64,000 bases of DNA from Nymphaea colorata (taxonomy: Eukaryota; Streptophyta; Magnoliopsida; Nymphaeales; Nymphaeaceae), in the NCBI RefSeq assembly GCF_008831285.2, contig NC_045143.1, positions 22,820,302-22,884,301 on the forward strand, given 5' to 3'. The notes below the pieces were generated by a model. The model was not told the DNA's origin and ran no database searches. It was given only the letters and a program-made list of their open reading frames with translations. Shown here piece after piece: positions 46,682 to 57,634 of the stretch (positions are counted from its first letter, which is position 1; each line of letters opens with the position of its first letter). A program made the position numbers and the translations under genes.

Positions 46682-48107
46682 TCAACCCTAAACACATTGG
46701 GGTTGTCAGAGACCCCCATTCCCGATGCTTGCCGAGGACTCTGGAACGCGAGAAAGAAAGAGAAAAAAAGAAAGAGAGATAGACCTTCATGTAGAGACCT
46801 GGACTCCTCGATAGAATGTCAAAAAGAGACACACACACACATATAGAGAGAGAGAGAAGAGAGACCTGCCTAAAAGTTTCTATTTGATGGCTGCGAGTGG
46901 AAGGTCAACACCGGCGACCTGCACCCTCCATGTCCAGCAAAATCCTTAGAGCGAAGGAGCTAAAGGGTTGGATGAGCAAGAAATGTCAAACGTTGTTATT
47001 CATACCCGATTTGAAATAATAGGTTTATGTTTATACTCTAAATCCAGGTCATCTAAACATTGCCCTATCAGGTATGCCATGTTGGGTGGGGTTGGTTCCT
47101 TGTTTCTTCATGCTTTCAGCATCCTTCATATATATGCATTTCTTATTTTTTAACTCTCTTGCTGTGCCTCACACATCTTTAATTTTATCTCCAATATTTT
47201 TTTGTCTCATTTTGTTCTGCTAGCTATCTTTTTGTGATCTGCATGTGCTCTGCTCGTGCTCAGCCCATCTTGTCCTTTTTGATATTCCAGTACCTGGGAC
47301 GACCTAATGCTTTTTAGTTTTAACTACATGGCAGTTTTGAATGACTGACATTCTTAATCCGTTGGACCTTGGTCTTATATGGGCAAGATTGCTCAATGGA
47401 AATCTGAAAAGTCCAACTCATGAAATTAAGTTTACAAAAGTCATGACCTTGGGAACATTACCATTGACAAATCCATATGGTATAACATATTGGGAAACAT
47501 AGTGAGCAAATATATAGGTCGAGATACAGTGCAAGACAAGCTAAAATTTTCCTGACCAGATTTGACTACGCACATCTAAGCATGAAGTTTTTATAATTTC
47601 AAAAATTCCAAGAGGTATGAACTGTGATACAGAAAACAAATTCAGGAAATATTTGCATAGAGTTTGTGCCTTGTCATGACATGCATTTATTATGGCAAGA
47701 ACCAGAGTGTAACTGATGTAAGAAAGTAAAACAGAAGCAATGGTACCAGTTACAAAAAGTCTCCTTGTCCTTGTCAGGGTTGGGTCAATAAGATATGTTG
47801 CGTTCTGTACCATCTTCAGACCTAGAGTATACAACAAACTGAAATCGCTATCATATATGAAAGTATGATGTAGCATTTGGTGACATGGGGAGAGATACAG
47901 CAATGCAATGTAGGACAAGCATGTGTTCATATATTACAAAAAATGGGGTTCAAGCCTTTATCTTTTTTTCATGTGCTATTTTATTATTTCTCATAGCATT
48001 TATTTGTTATATATTTGTCATTTTGACACATGATGGAGTAGGTTTGGGGTTGAATGCTGCGAACTTAGAACGTTGCTAGTTTGAATCCTTAGTCAGACCT
48101 GTAATGC
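46682..48107. other. unassigned DNA
   Basis: No domain in the open frames (46968-47153 +, 47541-47930 -). An (AC)n/(GA)n patch lies at about 46830-46862. Confidence 0.35.
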
Positions 48108-48340
48108 CAGTAGATGTGAAAGAAATAGGAATGTTTCCAACACATCCATAGCAAGTACAGAAATAGGCTGGAACACGAAAGGTTGAATGACATTGTCTTT
48201 CTTCGATACAATATGAAGTTAAAACAAACGTAAACATTGTTTAGCAATATAATATATGTATTGTTAACAATTTGTTCACTTTTTTCTCTTGTTGCTTTTA
48301 GGCAATTAGAAGCAACATCTGGAAGGGTTCAGTCATCTAG
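48108..48340 (+). pseudogene. hAT transposase dimerisation-domain relic
   Basis: With one frameshift the + strand reads ERNRN, then FQHIHSKYRNRLEHERLNDI and VFLRYNMKLKQT, matching the dimerisation domain of hAT K (28920-29060). An intron follows: donor GTAAAC at 48232, then TTAACAATTTGTT...CTCTTG and an acceptor TTTTAG|GCAATTAGAAGCAACATC, parallel to 28800-28915 on the minus strand. The fragment has no TIRs and stops near 48340. It is a second, independent hAT copy. Confidence 0.75.
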
Positions 48341-49345
48341 GACTGTGCTATGTAGGACTGTGCTATCTAGGGTTTCACGTTTCTTCCTTCATCTCTTGCC
48401 TCTCCCTCCAAGCTAAGGTTCACGTCTATATTTTTCTGCTGATTTCAAGAAGAGCAAGTATTTTGTTTGGTAAAAGGGGCTAATCACGTTTACCATGTAG
48501 AAACGTGATTAGCACCCTTGTGTTGTTGTTTCCGTCGAAGACATGGAGAAACGTTGATGAAGTTGCTGTCGTGGAAGAGGATGGTGGATCTGATCAAGAT
48601 GTATCAGATCTGAGTTTCTACTGCCGTGAAAAATATCTATGTTGCTCAGATCTATTTATCAGATTTGATTTTCTGTGGCTGTGAAGAAAAAAAAAATCTA
48701 TGAAGTTGTGTATCAGATCTGCCCTAAACCGAACTGATTTTCTGAGTTTTGCTGTCGTGGAAGCAGATCTGTGATGTTATATATCAGATCTGCCCTTTTG
48801 CTGTTGTGTGTGGAGTCACGTTGTTGTTTGAAGATGCAGTTTTGATGTGAGGAGCAATATCTGCAAATCGTGAAACAACAACAAGCAAAACGACGCTTTG
48901 TGAGGTGTGGACTGCTGCTAATCGTAAGTACAAGATATTTTTGTTGAGGCCGTTGATTTCTTTGTCGTGTGGACAGCAAGTCTTATGAGAAACTGTTGTG
49001 TTTAAGAGAAGCAGCAGTCTTTTACCGTTGGGTGAAGAAGTTTCAGTCATCGACTGAAACAGTTGTTCCATATTGCTGCTTGTTTTATATATTTTCAGAT
49101 CTACTTATTTGAGAAAGTTTCAGATATTGTTTCCCGTTTGAGATATTGCTGGCTGTTTGAGAAAGATTCAGATTTGTTATTGGAGTCACAAGCCCCTATT
49201 CTGAATTTGTCTGTGCTCCTTTGATCCTCTACGTCTGATATTAATGGACAGCAACATCCTAGACCCTTAACGTGTACACCAATCGGGTTTCCTTCATTTA
49301 CTATGGCTGATAACAGTAAATCTGAGGGGCTCTACTGAATACAAG
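48341..49345 (+). other. copia F leader (5' LTR not resolved)
   Basis: Non-coding sequence before gag. Between 48540 and 48800 the phrase TATCAGATCTG recurs at about 48602, 48711 and 48782 with related CAGATCTATTTATCAGAT, alongside CTGTCGTGGAAG and CTGTGGCTGTGAAG, giving a decayed repeat. I do not see a clear primer site or LTR limits. A short frame MADNSKSEGLY (49303-49338) ends just before gag. Confidence 0.4.
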
Positions 49346-50266
49346 ATGGCTGGAAATTCCTTCTCCTATGGAACCATGATCAAGCTTAATGGTTCAAATT
49401 ATGAAATATGGTCCAGGGTATTCATAATGTCTATGGCTGGCCATAGGAAGAAATATATTCTTGAGGAGGATGAACCTACTGAGAAAAAAGGGATATATGC
49501 TGTGTGGGATGAAGATAATTACATTGTTATGTCTTGGATTATGAATAGTGTGGAGTCTCATATAGCCCCAACTATTGCATATTATACCAAGGACAAGGAG
49601 ATGTAGTCTTTTTTGAAGAAGACATACTCGCATGCCACTAATGTAATTAAGATCTTACAATTGGAAGAGGAGTTATGCAACATATGGCAAGGGGATCAAG
49701 ACCTATCTCAGTATTTTGCTACATTGACTGCTGCATATGAACAATTAAAGGCTCTTCGTCCACCTTGCCAGCATTGTTATGCATCACACTGTGAAACTGG
49801 AATGGTAGCAAAGTTCCTATCTAGCCTATCTCCAGAATACTATGTGGCAAAGTCTCAAATTCTCACAGGCAGTGATCTTCCAGATTTAGCAAACACGTAT
49901 AATAGGCTGAGTCGTCTTGCAGTCACTCTTTCTCAGAATACGCATGACACACTAGTCTCTGCACTTGTGATATCAAGAGGACGGGGCCCTAGTTCGTTTG
50001 GTGGCACTAGGGGATGTGGTACAGGCCGTGGTGCAGGATGCAGTAGATTTCAGTGCTCTTATTGTGGCAAAGTTGGTCATCTAGAGGATCGTTGTTGGGA
50101 CAAGCATCCTCACCTCCGTTCGAGCGTCTCCTCTGGACGTGGTGGAGGTAGAATTGCCGCAGGCAAAGGTCCTTCTTTATCCCAAGCAGCTCATTCAAAG
50201 GCAACAATATCTATGGTTGAGTCTTCTACTGACCCTTCCATATCTATGTCATATTCTCTTAAGTAA
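49346..50266 (+). pseudogene. copia F gag
   Basis: The ATG at 49346 opens MAGNSFSYGTMIKLNGSNYE, a typical gag start. One TAG (49604-49606, probably a former W codon) splits the frame, which then continues in phase: TYSHATNVIKILQLEEELC, GDQDLSQYFATLTAAYEQLK, CETGMVAKFLSSLSPEYYVA, then GRGPSSFGGTRGCG and an intact CCHC knuckle CSYCGKVGHLEDRCW (about 50055-50100). The frame ends at 50266 and shifts to the protease frame. The gag type matches the relic at 9620-10290. Confidence 0.85.
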
Positions 50267-51500
50267 GAATGAATATGATCGTGTTTTTGCTCAAAGGTCT
50301 GCCTCTACATCTGCCAATGCCACTGTTATAGACTCGGCATTCTCTGTTGGTACTCCTACTGATGATCCAGGTATGACATGGATGATAGATTCTGGTGCTT
50401 CTAGACATTGTTGTAATCAACCACAGAATTTTTCATCATTTGTCAGATTCTCTACACCACAGCATGTCAAGCTTGCTGATGGCAAGATATTCCCTGTTTT
50501 GGGCAGCAGTGATATCGACCTTCCACATTTAGACACTATTACACGTGCTATATGCTCCTCTGTTTCCTGTTAACTTGGTATCCGTCAAGCAGCTAGCTAT
50601 TGATTTAAAGTGTAAAGTCATTTTTTACTCTGGTTCTTGTTCTTTTCGGGACTTACTAACTGGGTAGATGATTGGTGGCGGCCATGAACGTGAGGGACTG
50701 TATTTTCTGTCGATCCCAGCTGATGTTGCTGCATCTTTAGTCCCTTTGAAGCCTTCTCCTTTCCAATGGCATCTCAGACTGGGTCATCCGTCAGTACCAA
50801 AACTTCGTCGCATGTTTCCAAATATTCCTGCATCAGAGTCATTCTTATGTGATGCTTGTCAGTTGGGCAAGCATACACGGAGCAGCTTTCCTTCGAGTCA
50901 GAGTCCATCTAGCCAGAGTCTGTTTGATCTCATTCATGTGGATGTATGGGGTCCTAGTTGAGTTCCTTTTCGGTCATGTTTTCGATACTATCTTGTTTTA
51001 GTTGATGATTTTACTAGAGTCAGTTGGGTTTTCTTGTTAAGGGAAAGATCTGAGGTCATATGTATTCTTGAGAAATTTGTCAAGGAAATAAAAACTCAGT
51101 TTGGTCTCGTTGTCAAAAATATTCGCACTGATAATGCTCATGAATTCAAGTCTTCCATTCTACTTTAGTTTTATGCCGATCATGGAATTCGCCCTCAATA
51201 TACTTGTCTGCATGCGTCCCAACAAAATGGTGTAGCCGAACGCAAACATCGGCATCTCCTAAATGTGGCTCGCACCCTTATGCTACATTCTCACATGTCT
51301 GCCTATTTTTTGGGTGATGTTATTCTTACTGCATGTTACCTCATTAATAGATTACCTTCTTCCTCCAAGAACGTATTCTCATTCAAATTCTATATCCAAG
51401 GTGTCCATTATTTCATTTACCTCCCAAAGTATTTAGATGCACTTGCTTTGCACATATCCTAGGCCCAAACAAAAATAAACTTGCTCCCCAAGCCATCAAA
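50267..51500 (+). pseudogene. copia F protease and integrase, broken
   Basis: Protease: WMIDSGASRHCCNQPQNF with an intact DSGA site (about 50380-50425) and VKLADGKIFPVLG. Integrase: WHLRLGHPSVPKL and CDACQLGKHTRSSFP (zinc domain), DLIHVDVWGPS, a TGA at 50959, VLVDDFTRVSWVF, IRTDNAHEFKS, a TAG near 51165, [13 protein letters not shown], and CYLINRLPSS. All DDE residues are visible, but at least two stops and shifts break the frame. Confidence 0.85.
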
Positions 51501-53133
51501 TGTGTCTTTATTGGCTACTCAGCCAATCAAAAGGGATATAAATGCTTTGATCCCCTAACTAAGAAAGACATTATCAGTGCGGATGTTACCTTCTTTGAGT
51601 CTCGTCCTTATTATTCCCCGTCAAGTCCATCTCCGTCTGAGATGCATGTACCTGTACCTCTTCCTATTCCACCAGTGTCACTTGAGTCATTTTCACCATC
51701 TCAACCTAGGTCACATGAACGTTTCCTTGATCCACCGTTGGTTTACACTCGTCGTCGTCTAGGTCCCTCTCTCAGCCGTCCACCAACATCATCTCAAGAG
51801 GTAAGCTTCACTGATAAGATTGACTCAAGTTTAAATGATGACCATTCTGCAGCAGATCTCCCTATTACCATTTGCAAGGGCAAGCAACAGTGCACACTAC
51901 ATCCTATTTCTAATTTTGTATCTACTGACTGTCTAAGTACAAGTTTGATGCAGTTTGATCAAGCTCTATCTAGTCATGTTGTCCCGTCTTCTCACCATCA
52001 TGATCAAGTTCTATCTAGTCATGTTGTCCCGTCTTCTCACCATCACGCTCTGTTAGATCCACGTTGGCGCCAAGCAATGCAGGAGGAAATTGATGTTCTT
52101 TCTCGGGAGACTTGGGATTTGGTAGATCCCCCGAAACACTGTGATGTGGTTGGATCAAAATGGGTATTCACCATCAAGTATCATTCTGATGGTTCGGTTG
52201 AAAGGTTCAAGGCACGTCTTGTCGCAAAAGGGTATACTCAGACTTATGGTATTGACTTCTTTGAGACATTTTCGTCTGTGGCTCGATTGGGCACTATTCG
52301 ATTAATTATATCTCTTGTTGTCCAACGAGAGTGGCCTCTCTTCCAGCTGGACGTGAAAAATGTCTTCTTAGATGGAGACCTTTTTGAAACCGTCTATATG
52401 CAGCAACCACCTGGTTTTGAGCGACAGGGGAAGTGTTCCAAGGTATGCAAATTATGAAAGGCTATTTATAGACTTAAACAGAGTCTTCGTGCATGGTTCC
52501 AGAAGCTCACTGAGGTGTTATCTAAGTGTGGATTTCACTGATCCCAGCTTGATCATTCATTGTTTATCAAGCGATGCTCATCAGGGATGGTGATATTGGT
52601 TGTCTACGTAGATGATATTGTTCTTACCGCGGAAAATGATCAAGAGATAGCTCAGACAAAGGAGTTTTTACAGCAACACTTTGTTATTAAAGACCTTGGA
52701 TAACTCCGTTATTTTCTTGGTATTGAGGTGGCTCGTAGTAATAAAGGAGTTGTAGTGTCTCAAAAGAAATATGTCCTTGATCTGCAGAAATAGGACTATT
52801 GGGGGCTAAGCCTGCCATACTTCCCATGAATCCCCACATTCATATACATGATGATGTCTCAAAGTCGTTTGACTCTAGATCTTATAGATCCCTGATAGGG
52901 AAACTGTTATATTTGACTGTCACTCGCTCCAACATTAGTTTTGTTGTGAATAAGTTAAGCTAGTTTATGGAAAACCCCCGAAAGGTTCATTGGGATGCGG
53001 CTCTAATGATTGTCAGATACTTGAAATCAGTCCCGGGAAAGGGGTTGTGGTTCAAAAAGGGAGAATGTGTTGACATTGAAGCGTATAGTGATGTTGATTA
53101 TGCAGGGTCTGTAGATGACAGGAAATCTACTAC
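51501..53133 (+). pseudogene. copia F RT and RNase H, left part
   Basis: The open frame 51642-52457 covers the linker, WRQAMQEEIDVLSRETWDLV, VAKGYTQTYGIDFFETFSSV and LDVKNVFLDGDLFETVYM; a stop follows at 52455. RT goes on in pieces with VYVDDIVLT (about 52600) and YFLGIEVARSN (about 52710). A direct 45-bp duplication (TCTAGTCATGTTGTCCCGTCTTCTCACCATCA... in two copies, 51970-52045) repeats SSHVVPSSHHH. RNase H begins ENPRKVHWDAALMIVRYLK and SDVDYAGSVDDRKSTT, ending at 53133 where the solo LTR starts. The type matches the inverted copia at 6.7-9.1 kb. Confidence 0.85.
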
Positions 53134-53878
53134 TGTGACGCTCGTTTTATTTCTCAAGACGGGTCGGATCGGGTCCAGACCCGAGCTCCACTCGTGGAAA
53201 GAAGCCTGACGCGAGGCCCCTTCTCCCTCGCCTTTCCCTTTTCCTCCTTCGTCGTTCTCCTGGTGGTCTCCCGTGCCAGCGCAGAGAAGAAGTGTCGGTC
53301 GGTGTGGTGGTGGCTGGAGCGGCGACGGCGATGGAGGTGGCAACGGCGGCGGCGCTTTGGTAAACCCTCTCCCTCTCTTTTGTGCGATTTACCCTTCTCT
53401 GCCTCTCTCTTGCTCCTGCCCTCTCTGCCGCACGTCCTCTCTTCCTCTCCCTCGCCACTCTCTTTCCCCTTTCTGCTAGCTCTCTCCCACACGATCCCTC
53501 TCTTCACTCGCCCTGACTCCCCCACCTGCTCTCTCCCTCTTCTCTCATGCATTTACCCTCATCGCCGTCTTCCCTTTTTCTGCCGAACCCTCTTTCCTTC
53601 ACCCTCTTTTTTGTCTGTCTCCCTTGGTCAGCGCCGTTCCCCTGTCCTCACATTCCCTACGTGAGCCCTTTTCTCCCCATTTTGCTAATTGTTTTCCCCT
53701 TTTCCCCAACTTAGCTCTCGTCTGAATTGATTTTATCTCTGTTGATTGGATTCCAGTTTGGGGGACGTGTTCTTCCCACATAACAGTGATTAGAAGGCCT
53801 TGGGGTGACGGCATTGAAGGATTTTAGTTGCTTTGGGACCATTTGGACTTGTGAGGTGGCTGCCGGAAGGATTGCAGC

Positions 53879-54887
53879 CAATGTTATCCGTATCGTACGA
53901 TACGGACGCGTATCGTACGATACGTATCGTCCGTATCAACAAAAACGATACGATACAGGTATTACGCACGATACGCATGCGTATCGCACGCGTATCGCCC
54001 GTATCGTACGATACGAGCGATACACCCCTGCATCGTACGATACGGGGTTAAAATGAAAATGGGGCCCGACGGCCCCTTTTTTGCATCTTTTTTTAAAACC
54101 TACGCTCCTCTCTCTCTCCTCTATTGTTTCTAAACACTGCAAGAGACGTGGGAGGGAGAGATTTTCTCCATTTGCATCAAGATTTGCCGGTGAAGAAGCT
54201 TTATTTCTTGTTGTGGGGAGTCTCGGGATGGTGGGAAGCTTGGAGAAAGAGAGTTTTTTTGTTTCTAACACCAATATGTAATACTTGATGACCTTGAGGA
54301 TGATCTTGATTTTTTGAACCTTGAAGGAGTAGCAGAGATTATTGAAGAATGAGAGGCTGGAGAGCAATGGAATGTTGGTGACATTCCATTTCCAACAAAG
54401 GGGATAGAAGCACTTAATGAAGAAAATGAAGATGATCATGAAGATGATGATGGAAATGACGATTGACGAGGATTGTTGTTGAAACTTGAATGAATCATGA
54501 TTGATAACTATATGTTTTCACTTTTGAACTTATGAATTGTGATGTAATTGAATTCTCTTCAGCTGCCTATTATGTTATTTTGAATGTCTGATTTCTTATT
54601 TTGGAATGTGTTGTTCATACTTCATAGTTCATACTTCATAATCATATACATGAATGATGAATGTTCCTTTAAATACAATTTTCTTGATTTTTTCTGATTT
54701 TTACTTGTTTTTTCAGAATTTTTTGGAAGTTTTTATGATTTTTTGGAAATTTTTATAATTTTTTAATATTTTTTAAAAATTAAAAAATTAATTTTACGAT
54801 ACGTTACGATACGTTTACGATACGTTACGATACGGCGTATAGGTCGGCCCGACTGATACGCAATACGCTACGCCAGTGATAACATTG
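53879..54887 (+). mobile_element. complete non-autonomous hAT element, TIR CAATGTTATC, TSD ATTGCAGC
   Basis: It begins CAATGTTATC (53879-53888) and ends GATAACATTG (54878-54887), a perfect 10-bp inverted repeat, flanked by an exact 8-bp duplication ATTGCAGC (53871-53878 and 54888-54895), the hAT hallmark. The 5' end carries palindromic CGTATCGTACGATACG units, the 3' end direct ACGATACGTT units. The interior keeps a transposase 5' leader and the acidic last exon (LEGVAEIIEE, then a stop and GEQWNVGDIPFPTKG...DDDGNDD, 54290-54465) but no catalytic part. It is thus a deletion derivative of hAT K's family, moved by an enzyme made elsewhere. Confidence 0.97.
53889..54045. repeat. palindromic subterminal array of the hAT 5' end
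   Basis: The perfect 16-bp palindrome CGTATCGTACGATACG occurs at 53889-53904, 53909-53924 and 54000-54015, the first two spaced 20 bp apart. An 18-bp perfect palindrome CGATACGCATGCGTATCG lies at 53969-53986 and a partial unit near 54032-54044. Such subterminal repeats are known transposase binding sites in hAT elements; binding here is inferred. Confidence 0.85.
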
Positions 54888-57291
54888 ATTGCAGCAGCCT
54901 AGACTCTTGACTTGGGGTGAGCAAGGCATAATTGAACCCATTTTATTGTATATAGTTTCCTTTGGAGCATGTATACTTATTGTTTGAGCATGCTAGAAAG
55001 TAGAATTGATGGTTTGGGATGCATGCAAGCGACCTTGCTTTTGGGGAAAGTGTAGGATTATGTGGGAGAAGCGATGATTCGTGTTTATCATGATTTTTTT
55101 AAGCATGATAGGTTGATTTTCGATGCAATAGGGAAGCATGGTAGAGTTAGCGATGTTGTGGAGAAGCGTAGGACCGCCTTTGGGGAATGCTTGGAGCACC
55201 CTTGATGTCGTGGATGGTATGTGTGGTACGAAGAGGGCGTGCATGTTGGGAAGACGCCTCAACTAAAGGAAAGTTAATGAGAAATGTGTTAAGGATGGAT
55301 TGAGCGAAGCATTGGGTTTTGACGTTGGGTGGCAATGGTAAGAAGTTGCGAAGTGGCCTATTGGAGGGCTTGTAGGTCGACACTACCCGTCGACACCTTC
55401 TTGAGGCGATGACATGTGCCTCAATGATTCTGTTTTGTATTTGTTTGGCTTGCGTAGCTAACTAGTAGAAATCTGATCTTTTGTTTATGTTTGCAGGTAC
55501 ACCGGGCACGTCCCATCGACCTTGAGCTGTCAGATTTGAAGCTCGAGGCATTTTGAAGAGTTTGTGAGCACGCCACAGGTATGGCGGCATTCCAGGCAAA
55601 TCCCTGCCTGGGGCAAATGTGTGATTGTGTGCTCCTAGGATCATGGGATCCTAGGATAGTGATGTGACTTGATTGATTGTCTTGTGAATGAGTATATGCA
55701 TGTTTGTCTATGCTTTGATATACGATATGAATTGTTTGAAAGGTTATTAGTAGTTGTTTTGAAAAGGTTACGCATTTGCATGTGCATGCTAGAATTGATA
55801 TATGTTTAGGACAGATGAGGCGGGGTATCGAGTCGAGTGTCTCCTCGACCCCAATTATGCATTAGAAAGCATCATAGAATGATAACTGCATAGGACAGCT
55901 ACAAGTCAATCGCAAATCGAGACTACTCTTTGTGGTGTGGCTAAGTTTTTCAAAGATATGATTGATGTGATAACTGATATGAATGTTGTATTTTGTTGCA
56001 TATTCATTGTTGTGGGCAATAATGCAAATGAATGGATTGAAGGGTAATTGTACCCATATTGTATGACGGCTAGCTATGACTGTTAGTGTTATGGGTAAAC
56101 CTCGTGTTGAGGCAATTGGAGGTGTGGGTGCACTCGTGAAGTGTACCAACCTCATGAGCTAGCCAGCCAGTTTGTAAATGCATTTTTCTAATGATAATAA
56201 CAAATGATTAAGAGATAAGAGGCCAGTGGGATGTGGCTATGTGTTTGGAAGACGTCCCGTTTACGCCACTGGTCTCGCCTGTTCGGAGCGCAGGCGGTGC
56301 AAGGCCCCAGGGTACTGTTGTGTGTTGTGCTTGGAGCGTGGGCTCCCGCCTTCCCAACCTGGGTGTCCTAGGGAAGGCTGAGTATCTCTCCTTGGAATTC
56401 ACACATCCAGGGTTGAGTGCTCTACCGCTGCAGCGGATGAAATGGATCCATACTGTATGGGCCACCACGGGGGTTGTCTCTCGGCTGTAGGCCGCCCATG
56501 GTGTGCACGTGCCTGTGTTGCACTCACAGGAACTGTTAATTCACTAAAGTTAAAGCTAATGAAAATGTAATGTATATGATTGAATGTATATGACTGATGT
56601 GCATGTGAATGATCTGAATGCAAGTGTTATGTTTAAGCTGGCCTTGCATGAGATTCAAATTGTGTTAGTGCGGCCATTAAGTGGCCTTTACGTGTCACAC
56701 TCTGACACGACATGATGATAGATGATTTTGATATTTGTTCTCTTATTTGAGCCCTACATGGATGGGTTTGGTATTTTACTGGCTTGTTGTCATACTGCAA
56801 AGGCTGAGCCTTCAGTTGTTTTCTTTTTCAGGTTTTGGCGGACCCCGGACAGCAGGTTGAGCAGATGGCTTCACTCACGTCCTACTGGAGAGGTTTTGGG
56901 TTTTGTTTGTATAGTGCTGGCGCGTCTTGCTTTGTTTGTATTGATGTCTTATTTTGTTAGGCATCAATGTTAGGATTTTGGAGTGTGTCTTTTGTAGTGT
57001 CGGCGTGTCTTATTGGGGAGGTTTTGGGATGTGTCTTTTGTAGTGCCGGCGTGTCTTATTTTGGTTTTATTGATGTCTTGTTTTTGCTATGCATCAATTA
57101 TATAGTCTGGGGCATTTTTGTTATATATAGATGTGATTTTGTATAAATTGAAATGATTATATAAATGAAAGTTCGCCCCATTGTTTTGAATTGCTTGGCT
57201 CATTTCTTTTGAACTGTTGTGTAGTCGCAGCTTGATGTTTGATGTTTAGAAAAAAAAAAATGTTTGAGTGTCAAAAGGTCGAGGTGTGATA

Positions 57292-57392
57292 ACTACAGGT
57301 TTTTGTGTCTTTGTGGGAGGTAATCTTATTTCCTGGAGGAGCTAGAAGCAGAATGTGGTGGCTCGTTCTAGTGCTGAGTCGGAATATAGGGC
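57292..57392 (+). pseudogene. copia F RNase H, right part
   Basis: Continues directly from 53133: TGFCVFVGGNLISWRS, a TAG stop, KQNVVARSSAESEYRAV. The catalytic RNase H motif SSAESEY is intact. It ends at 57392 where the LTR of copia C begins; the remaining C-terminus and 3' LTR of F are not in the window. Confidence 0.9.
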
Positions 57393-57634
57393 TGTAGAAA
57401 TAATAGATGCACAAGAACCAAAGATCGAACACAGATGTAACGTGGAAAAACCCTCAACTAGAGGGAAAAAATCACGGGTAAGGAGATCTGGTGCCCACTA
57501 GCTGCCAGACTCTCTCTCTCTTAAAAACTTCATTAACTCACAAGATTAGTGTTTACAATGGTATAAGTATGCCCCAAACTAGGACATAATGGATCGGGTC
57601 CAGACCCGGACCCATACATCAATATCCGTCAACA
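57393..57634 (-). mobile_element. 3' LTR of copia C
   Basis: 242 bp, + strand TGTAGAAATAATAGATG...ATATCCGTCAACA, of the B/G LTR family. The polypurine tract (CTTGAGGGGGAG in element sense) follows at 57635. The 5-bp flank on the copia F side is AGGGC. Confidence 0.85.

Larger units (their letters stand above)
53134..57291 (+). mobile_element. gypsy solo LTR (plus sense) with TSD ACTAC
   Basis: It runs TGTGACGCTCG...GGTGTGATA, flanked by ACTAC at 53129-53133 and 57292-57296. Without the 1009-bp hAT and its 8-bp duplication it is 3141 bp, close to the other LTRs of this family. It splits copia F exactly within RNase H (KSTT | TGFCVFVGG). The last base is A after GTGTGAT where relatives have GTGTGACA, a single substitution. 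No internal gypsy sequence remains. Confidence 0.95.

Noticed and set aside
53805-54056. Plus-strand frames rich in IVRYDT
   Set aside because: Translation of the palindromic hAT subterminal repeats.
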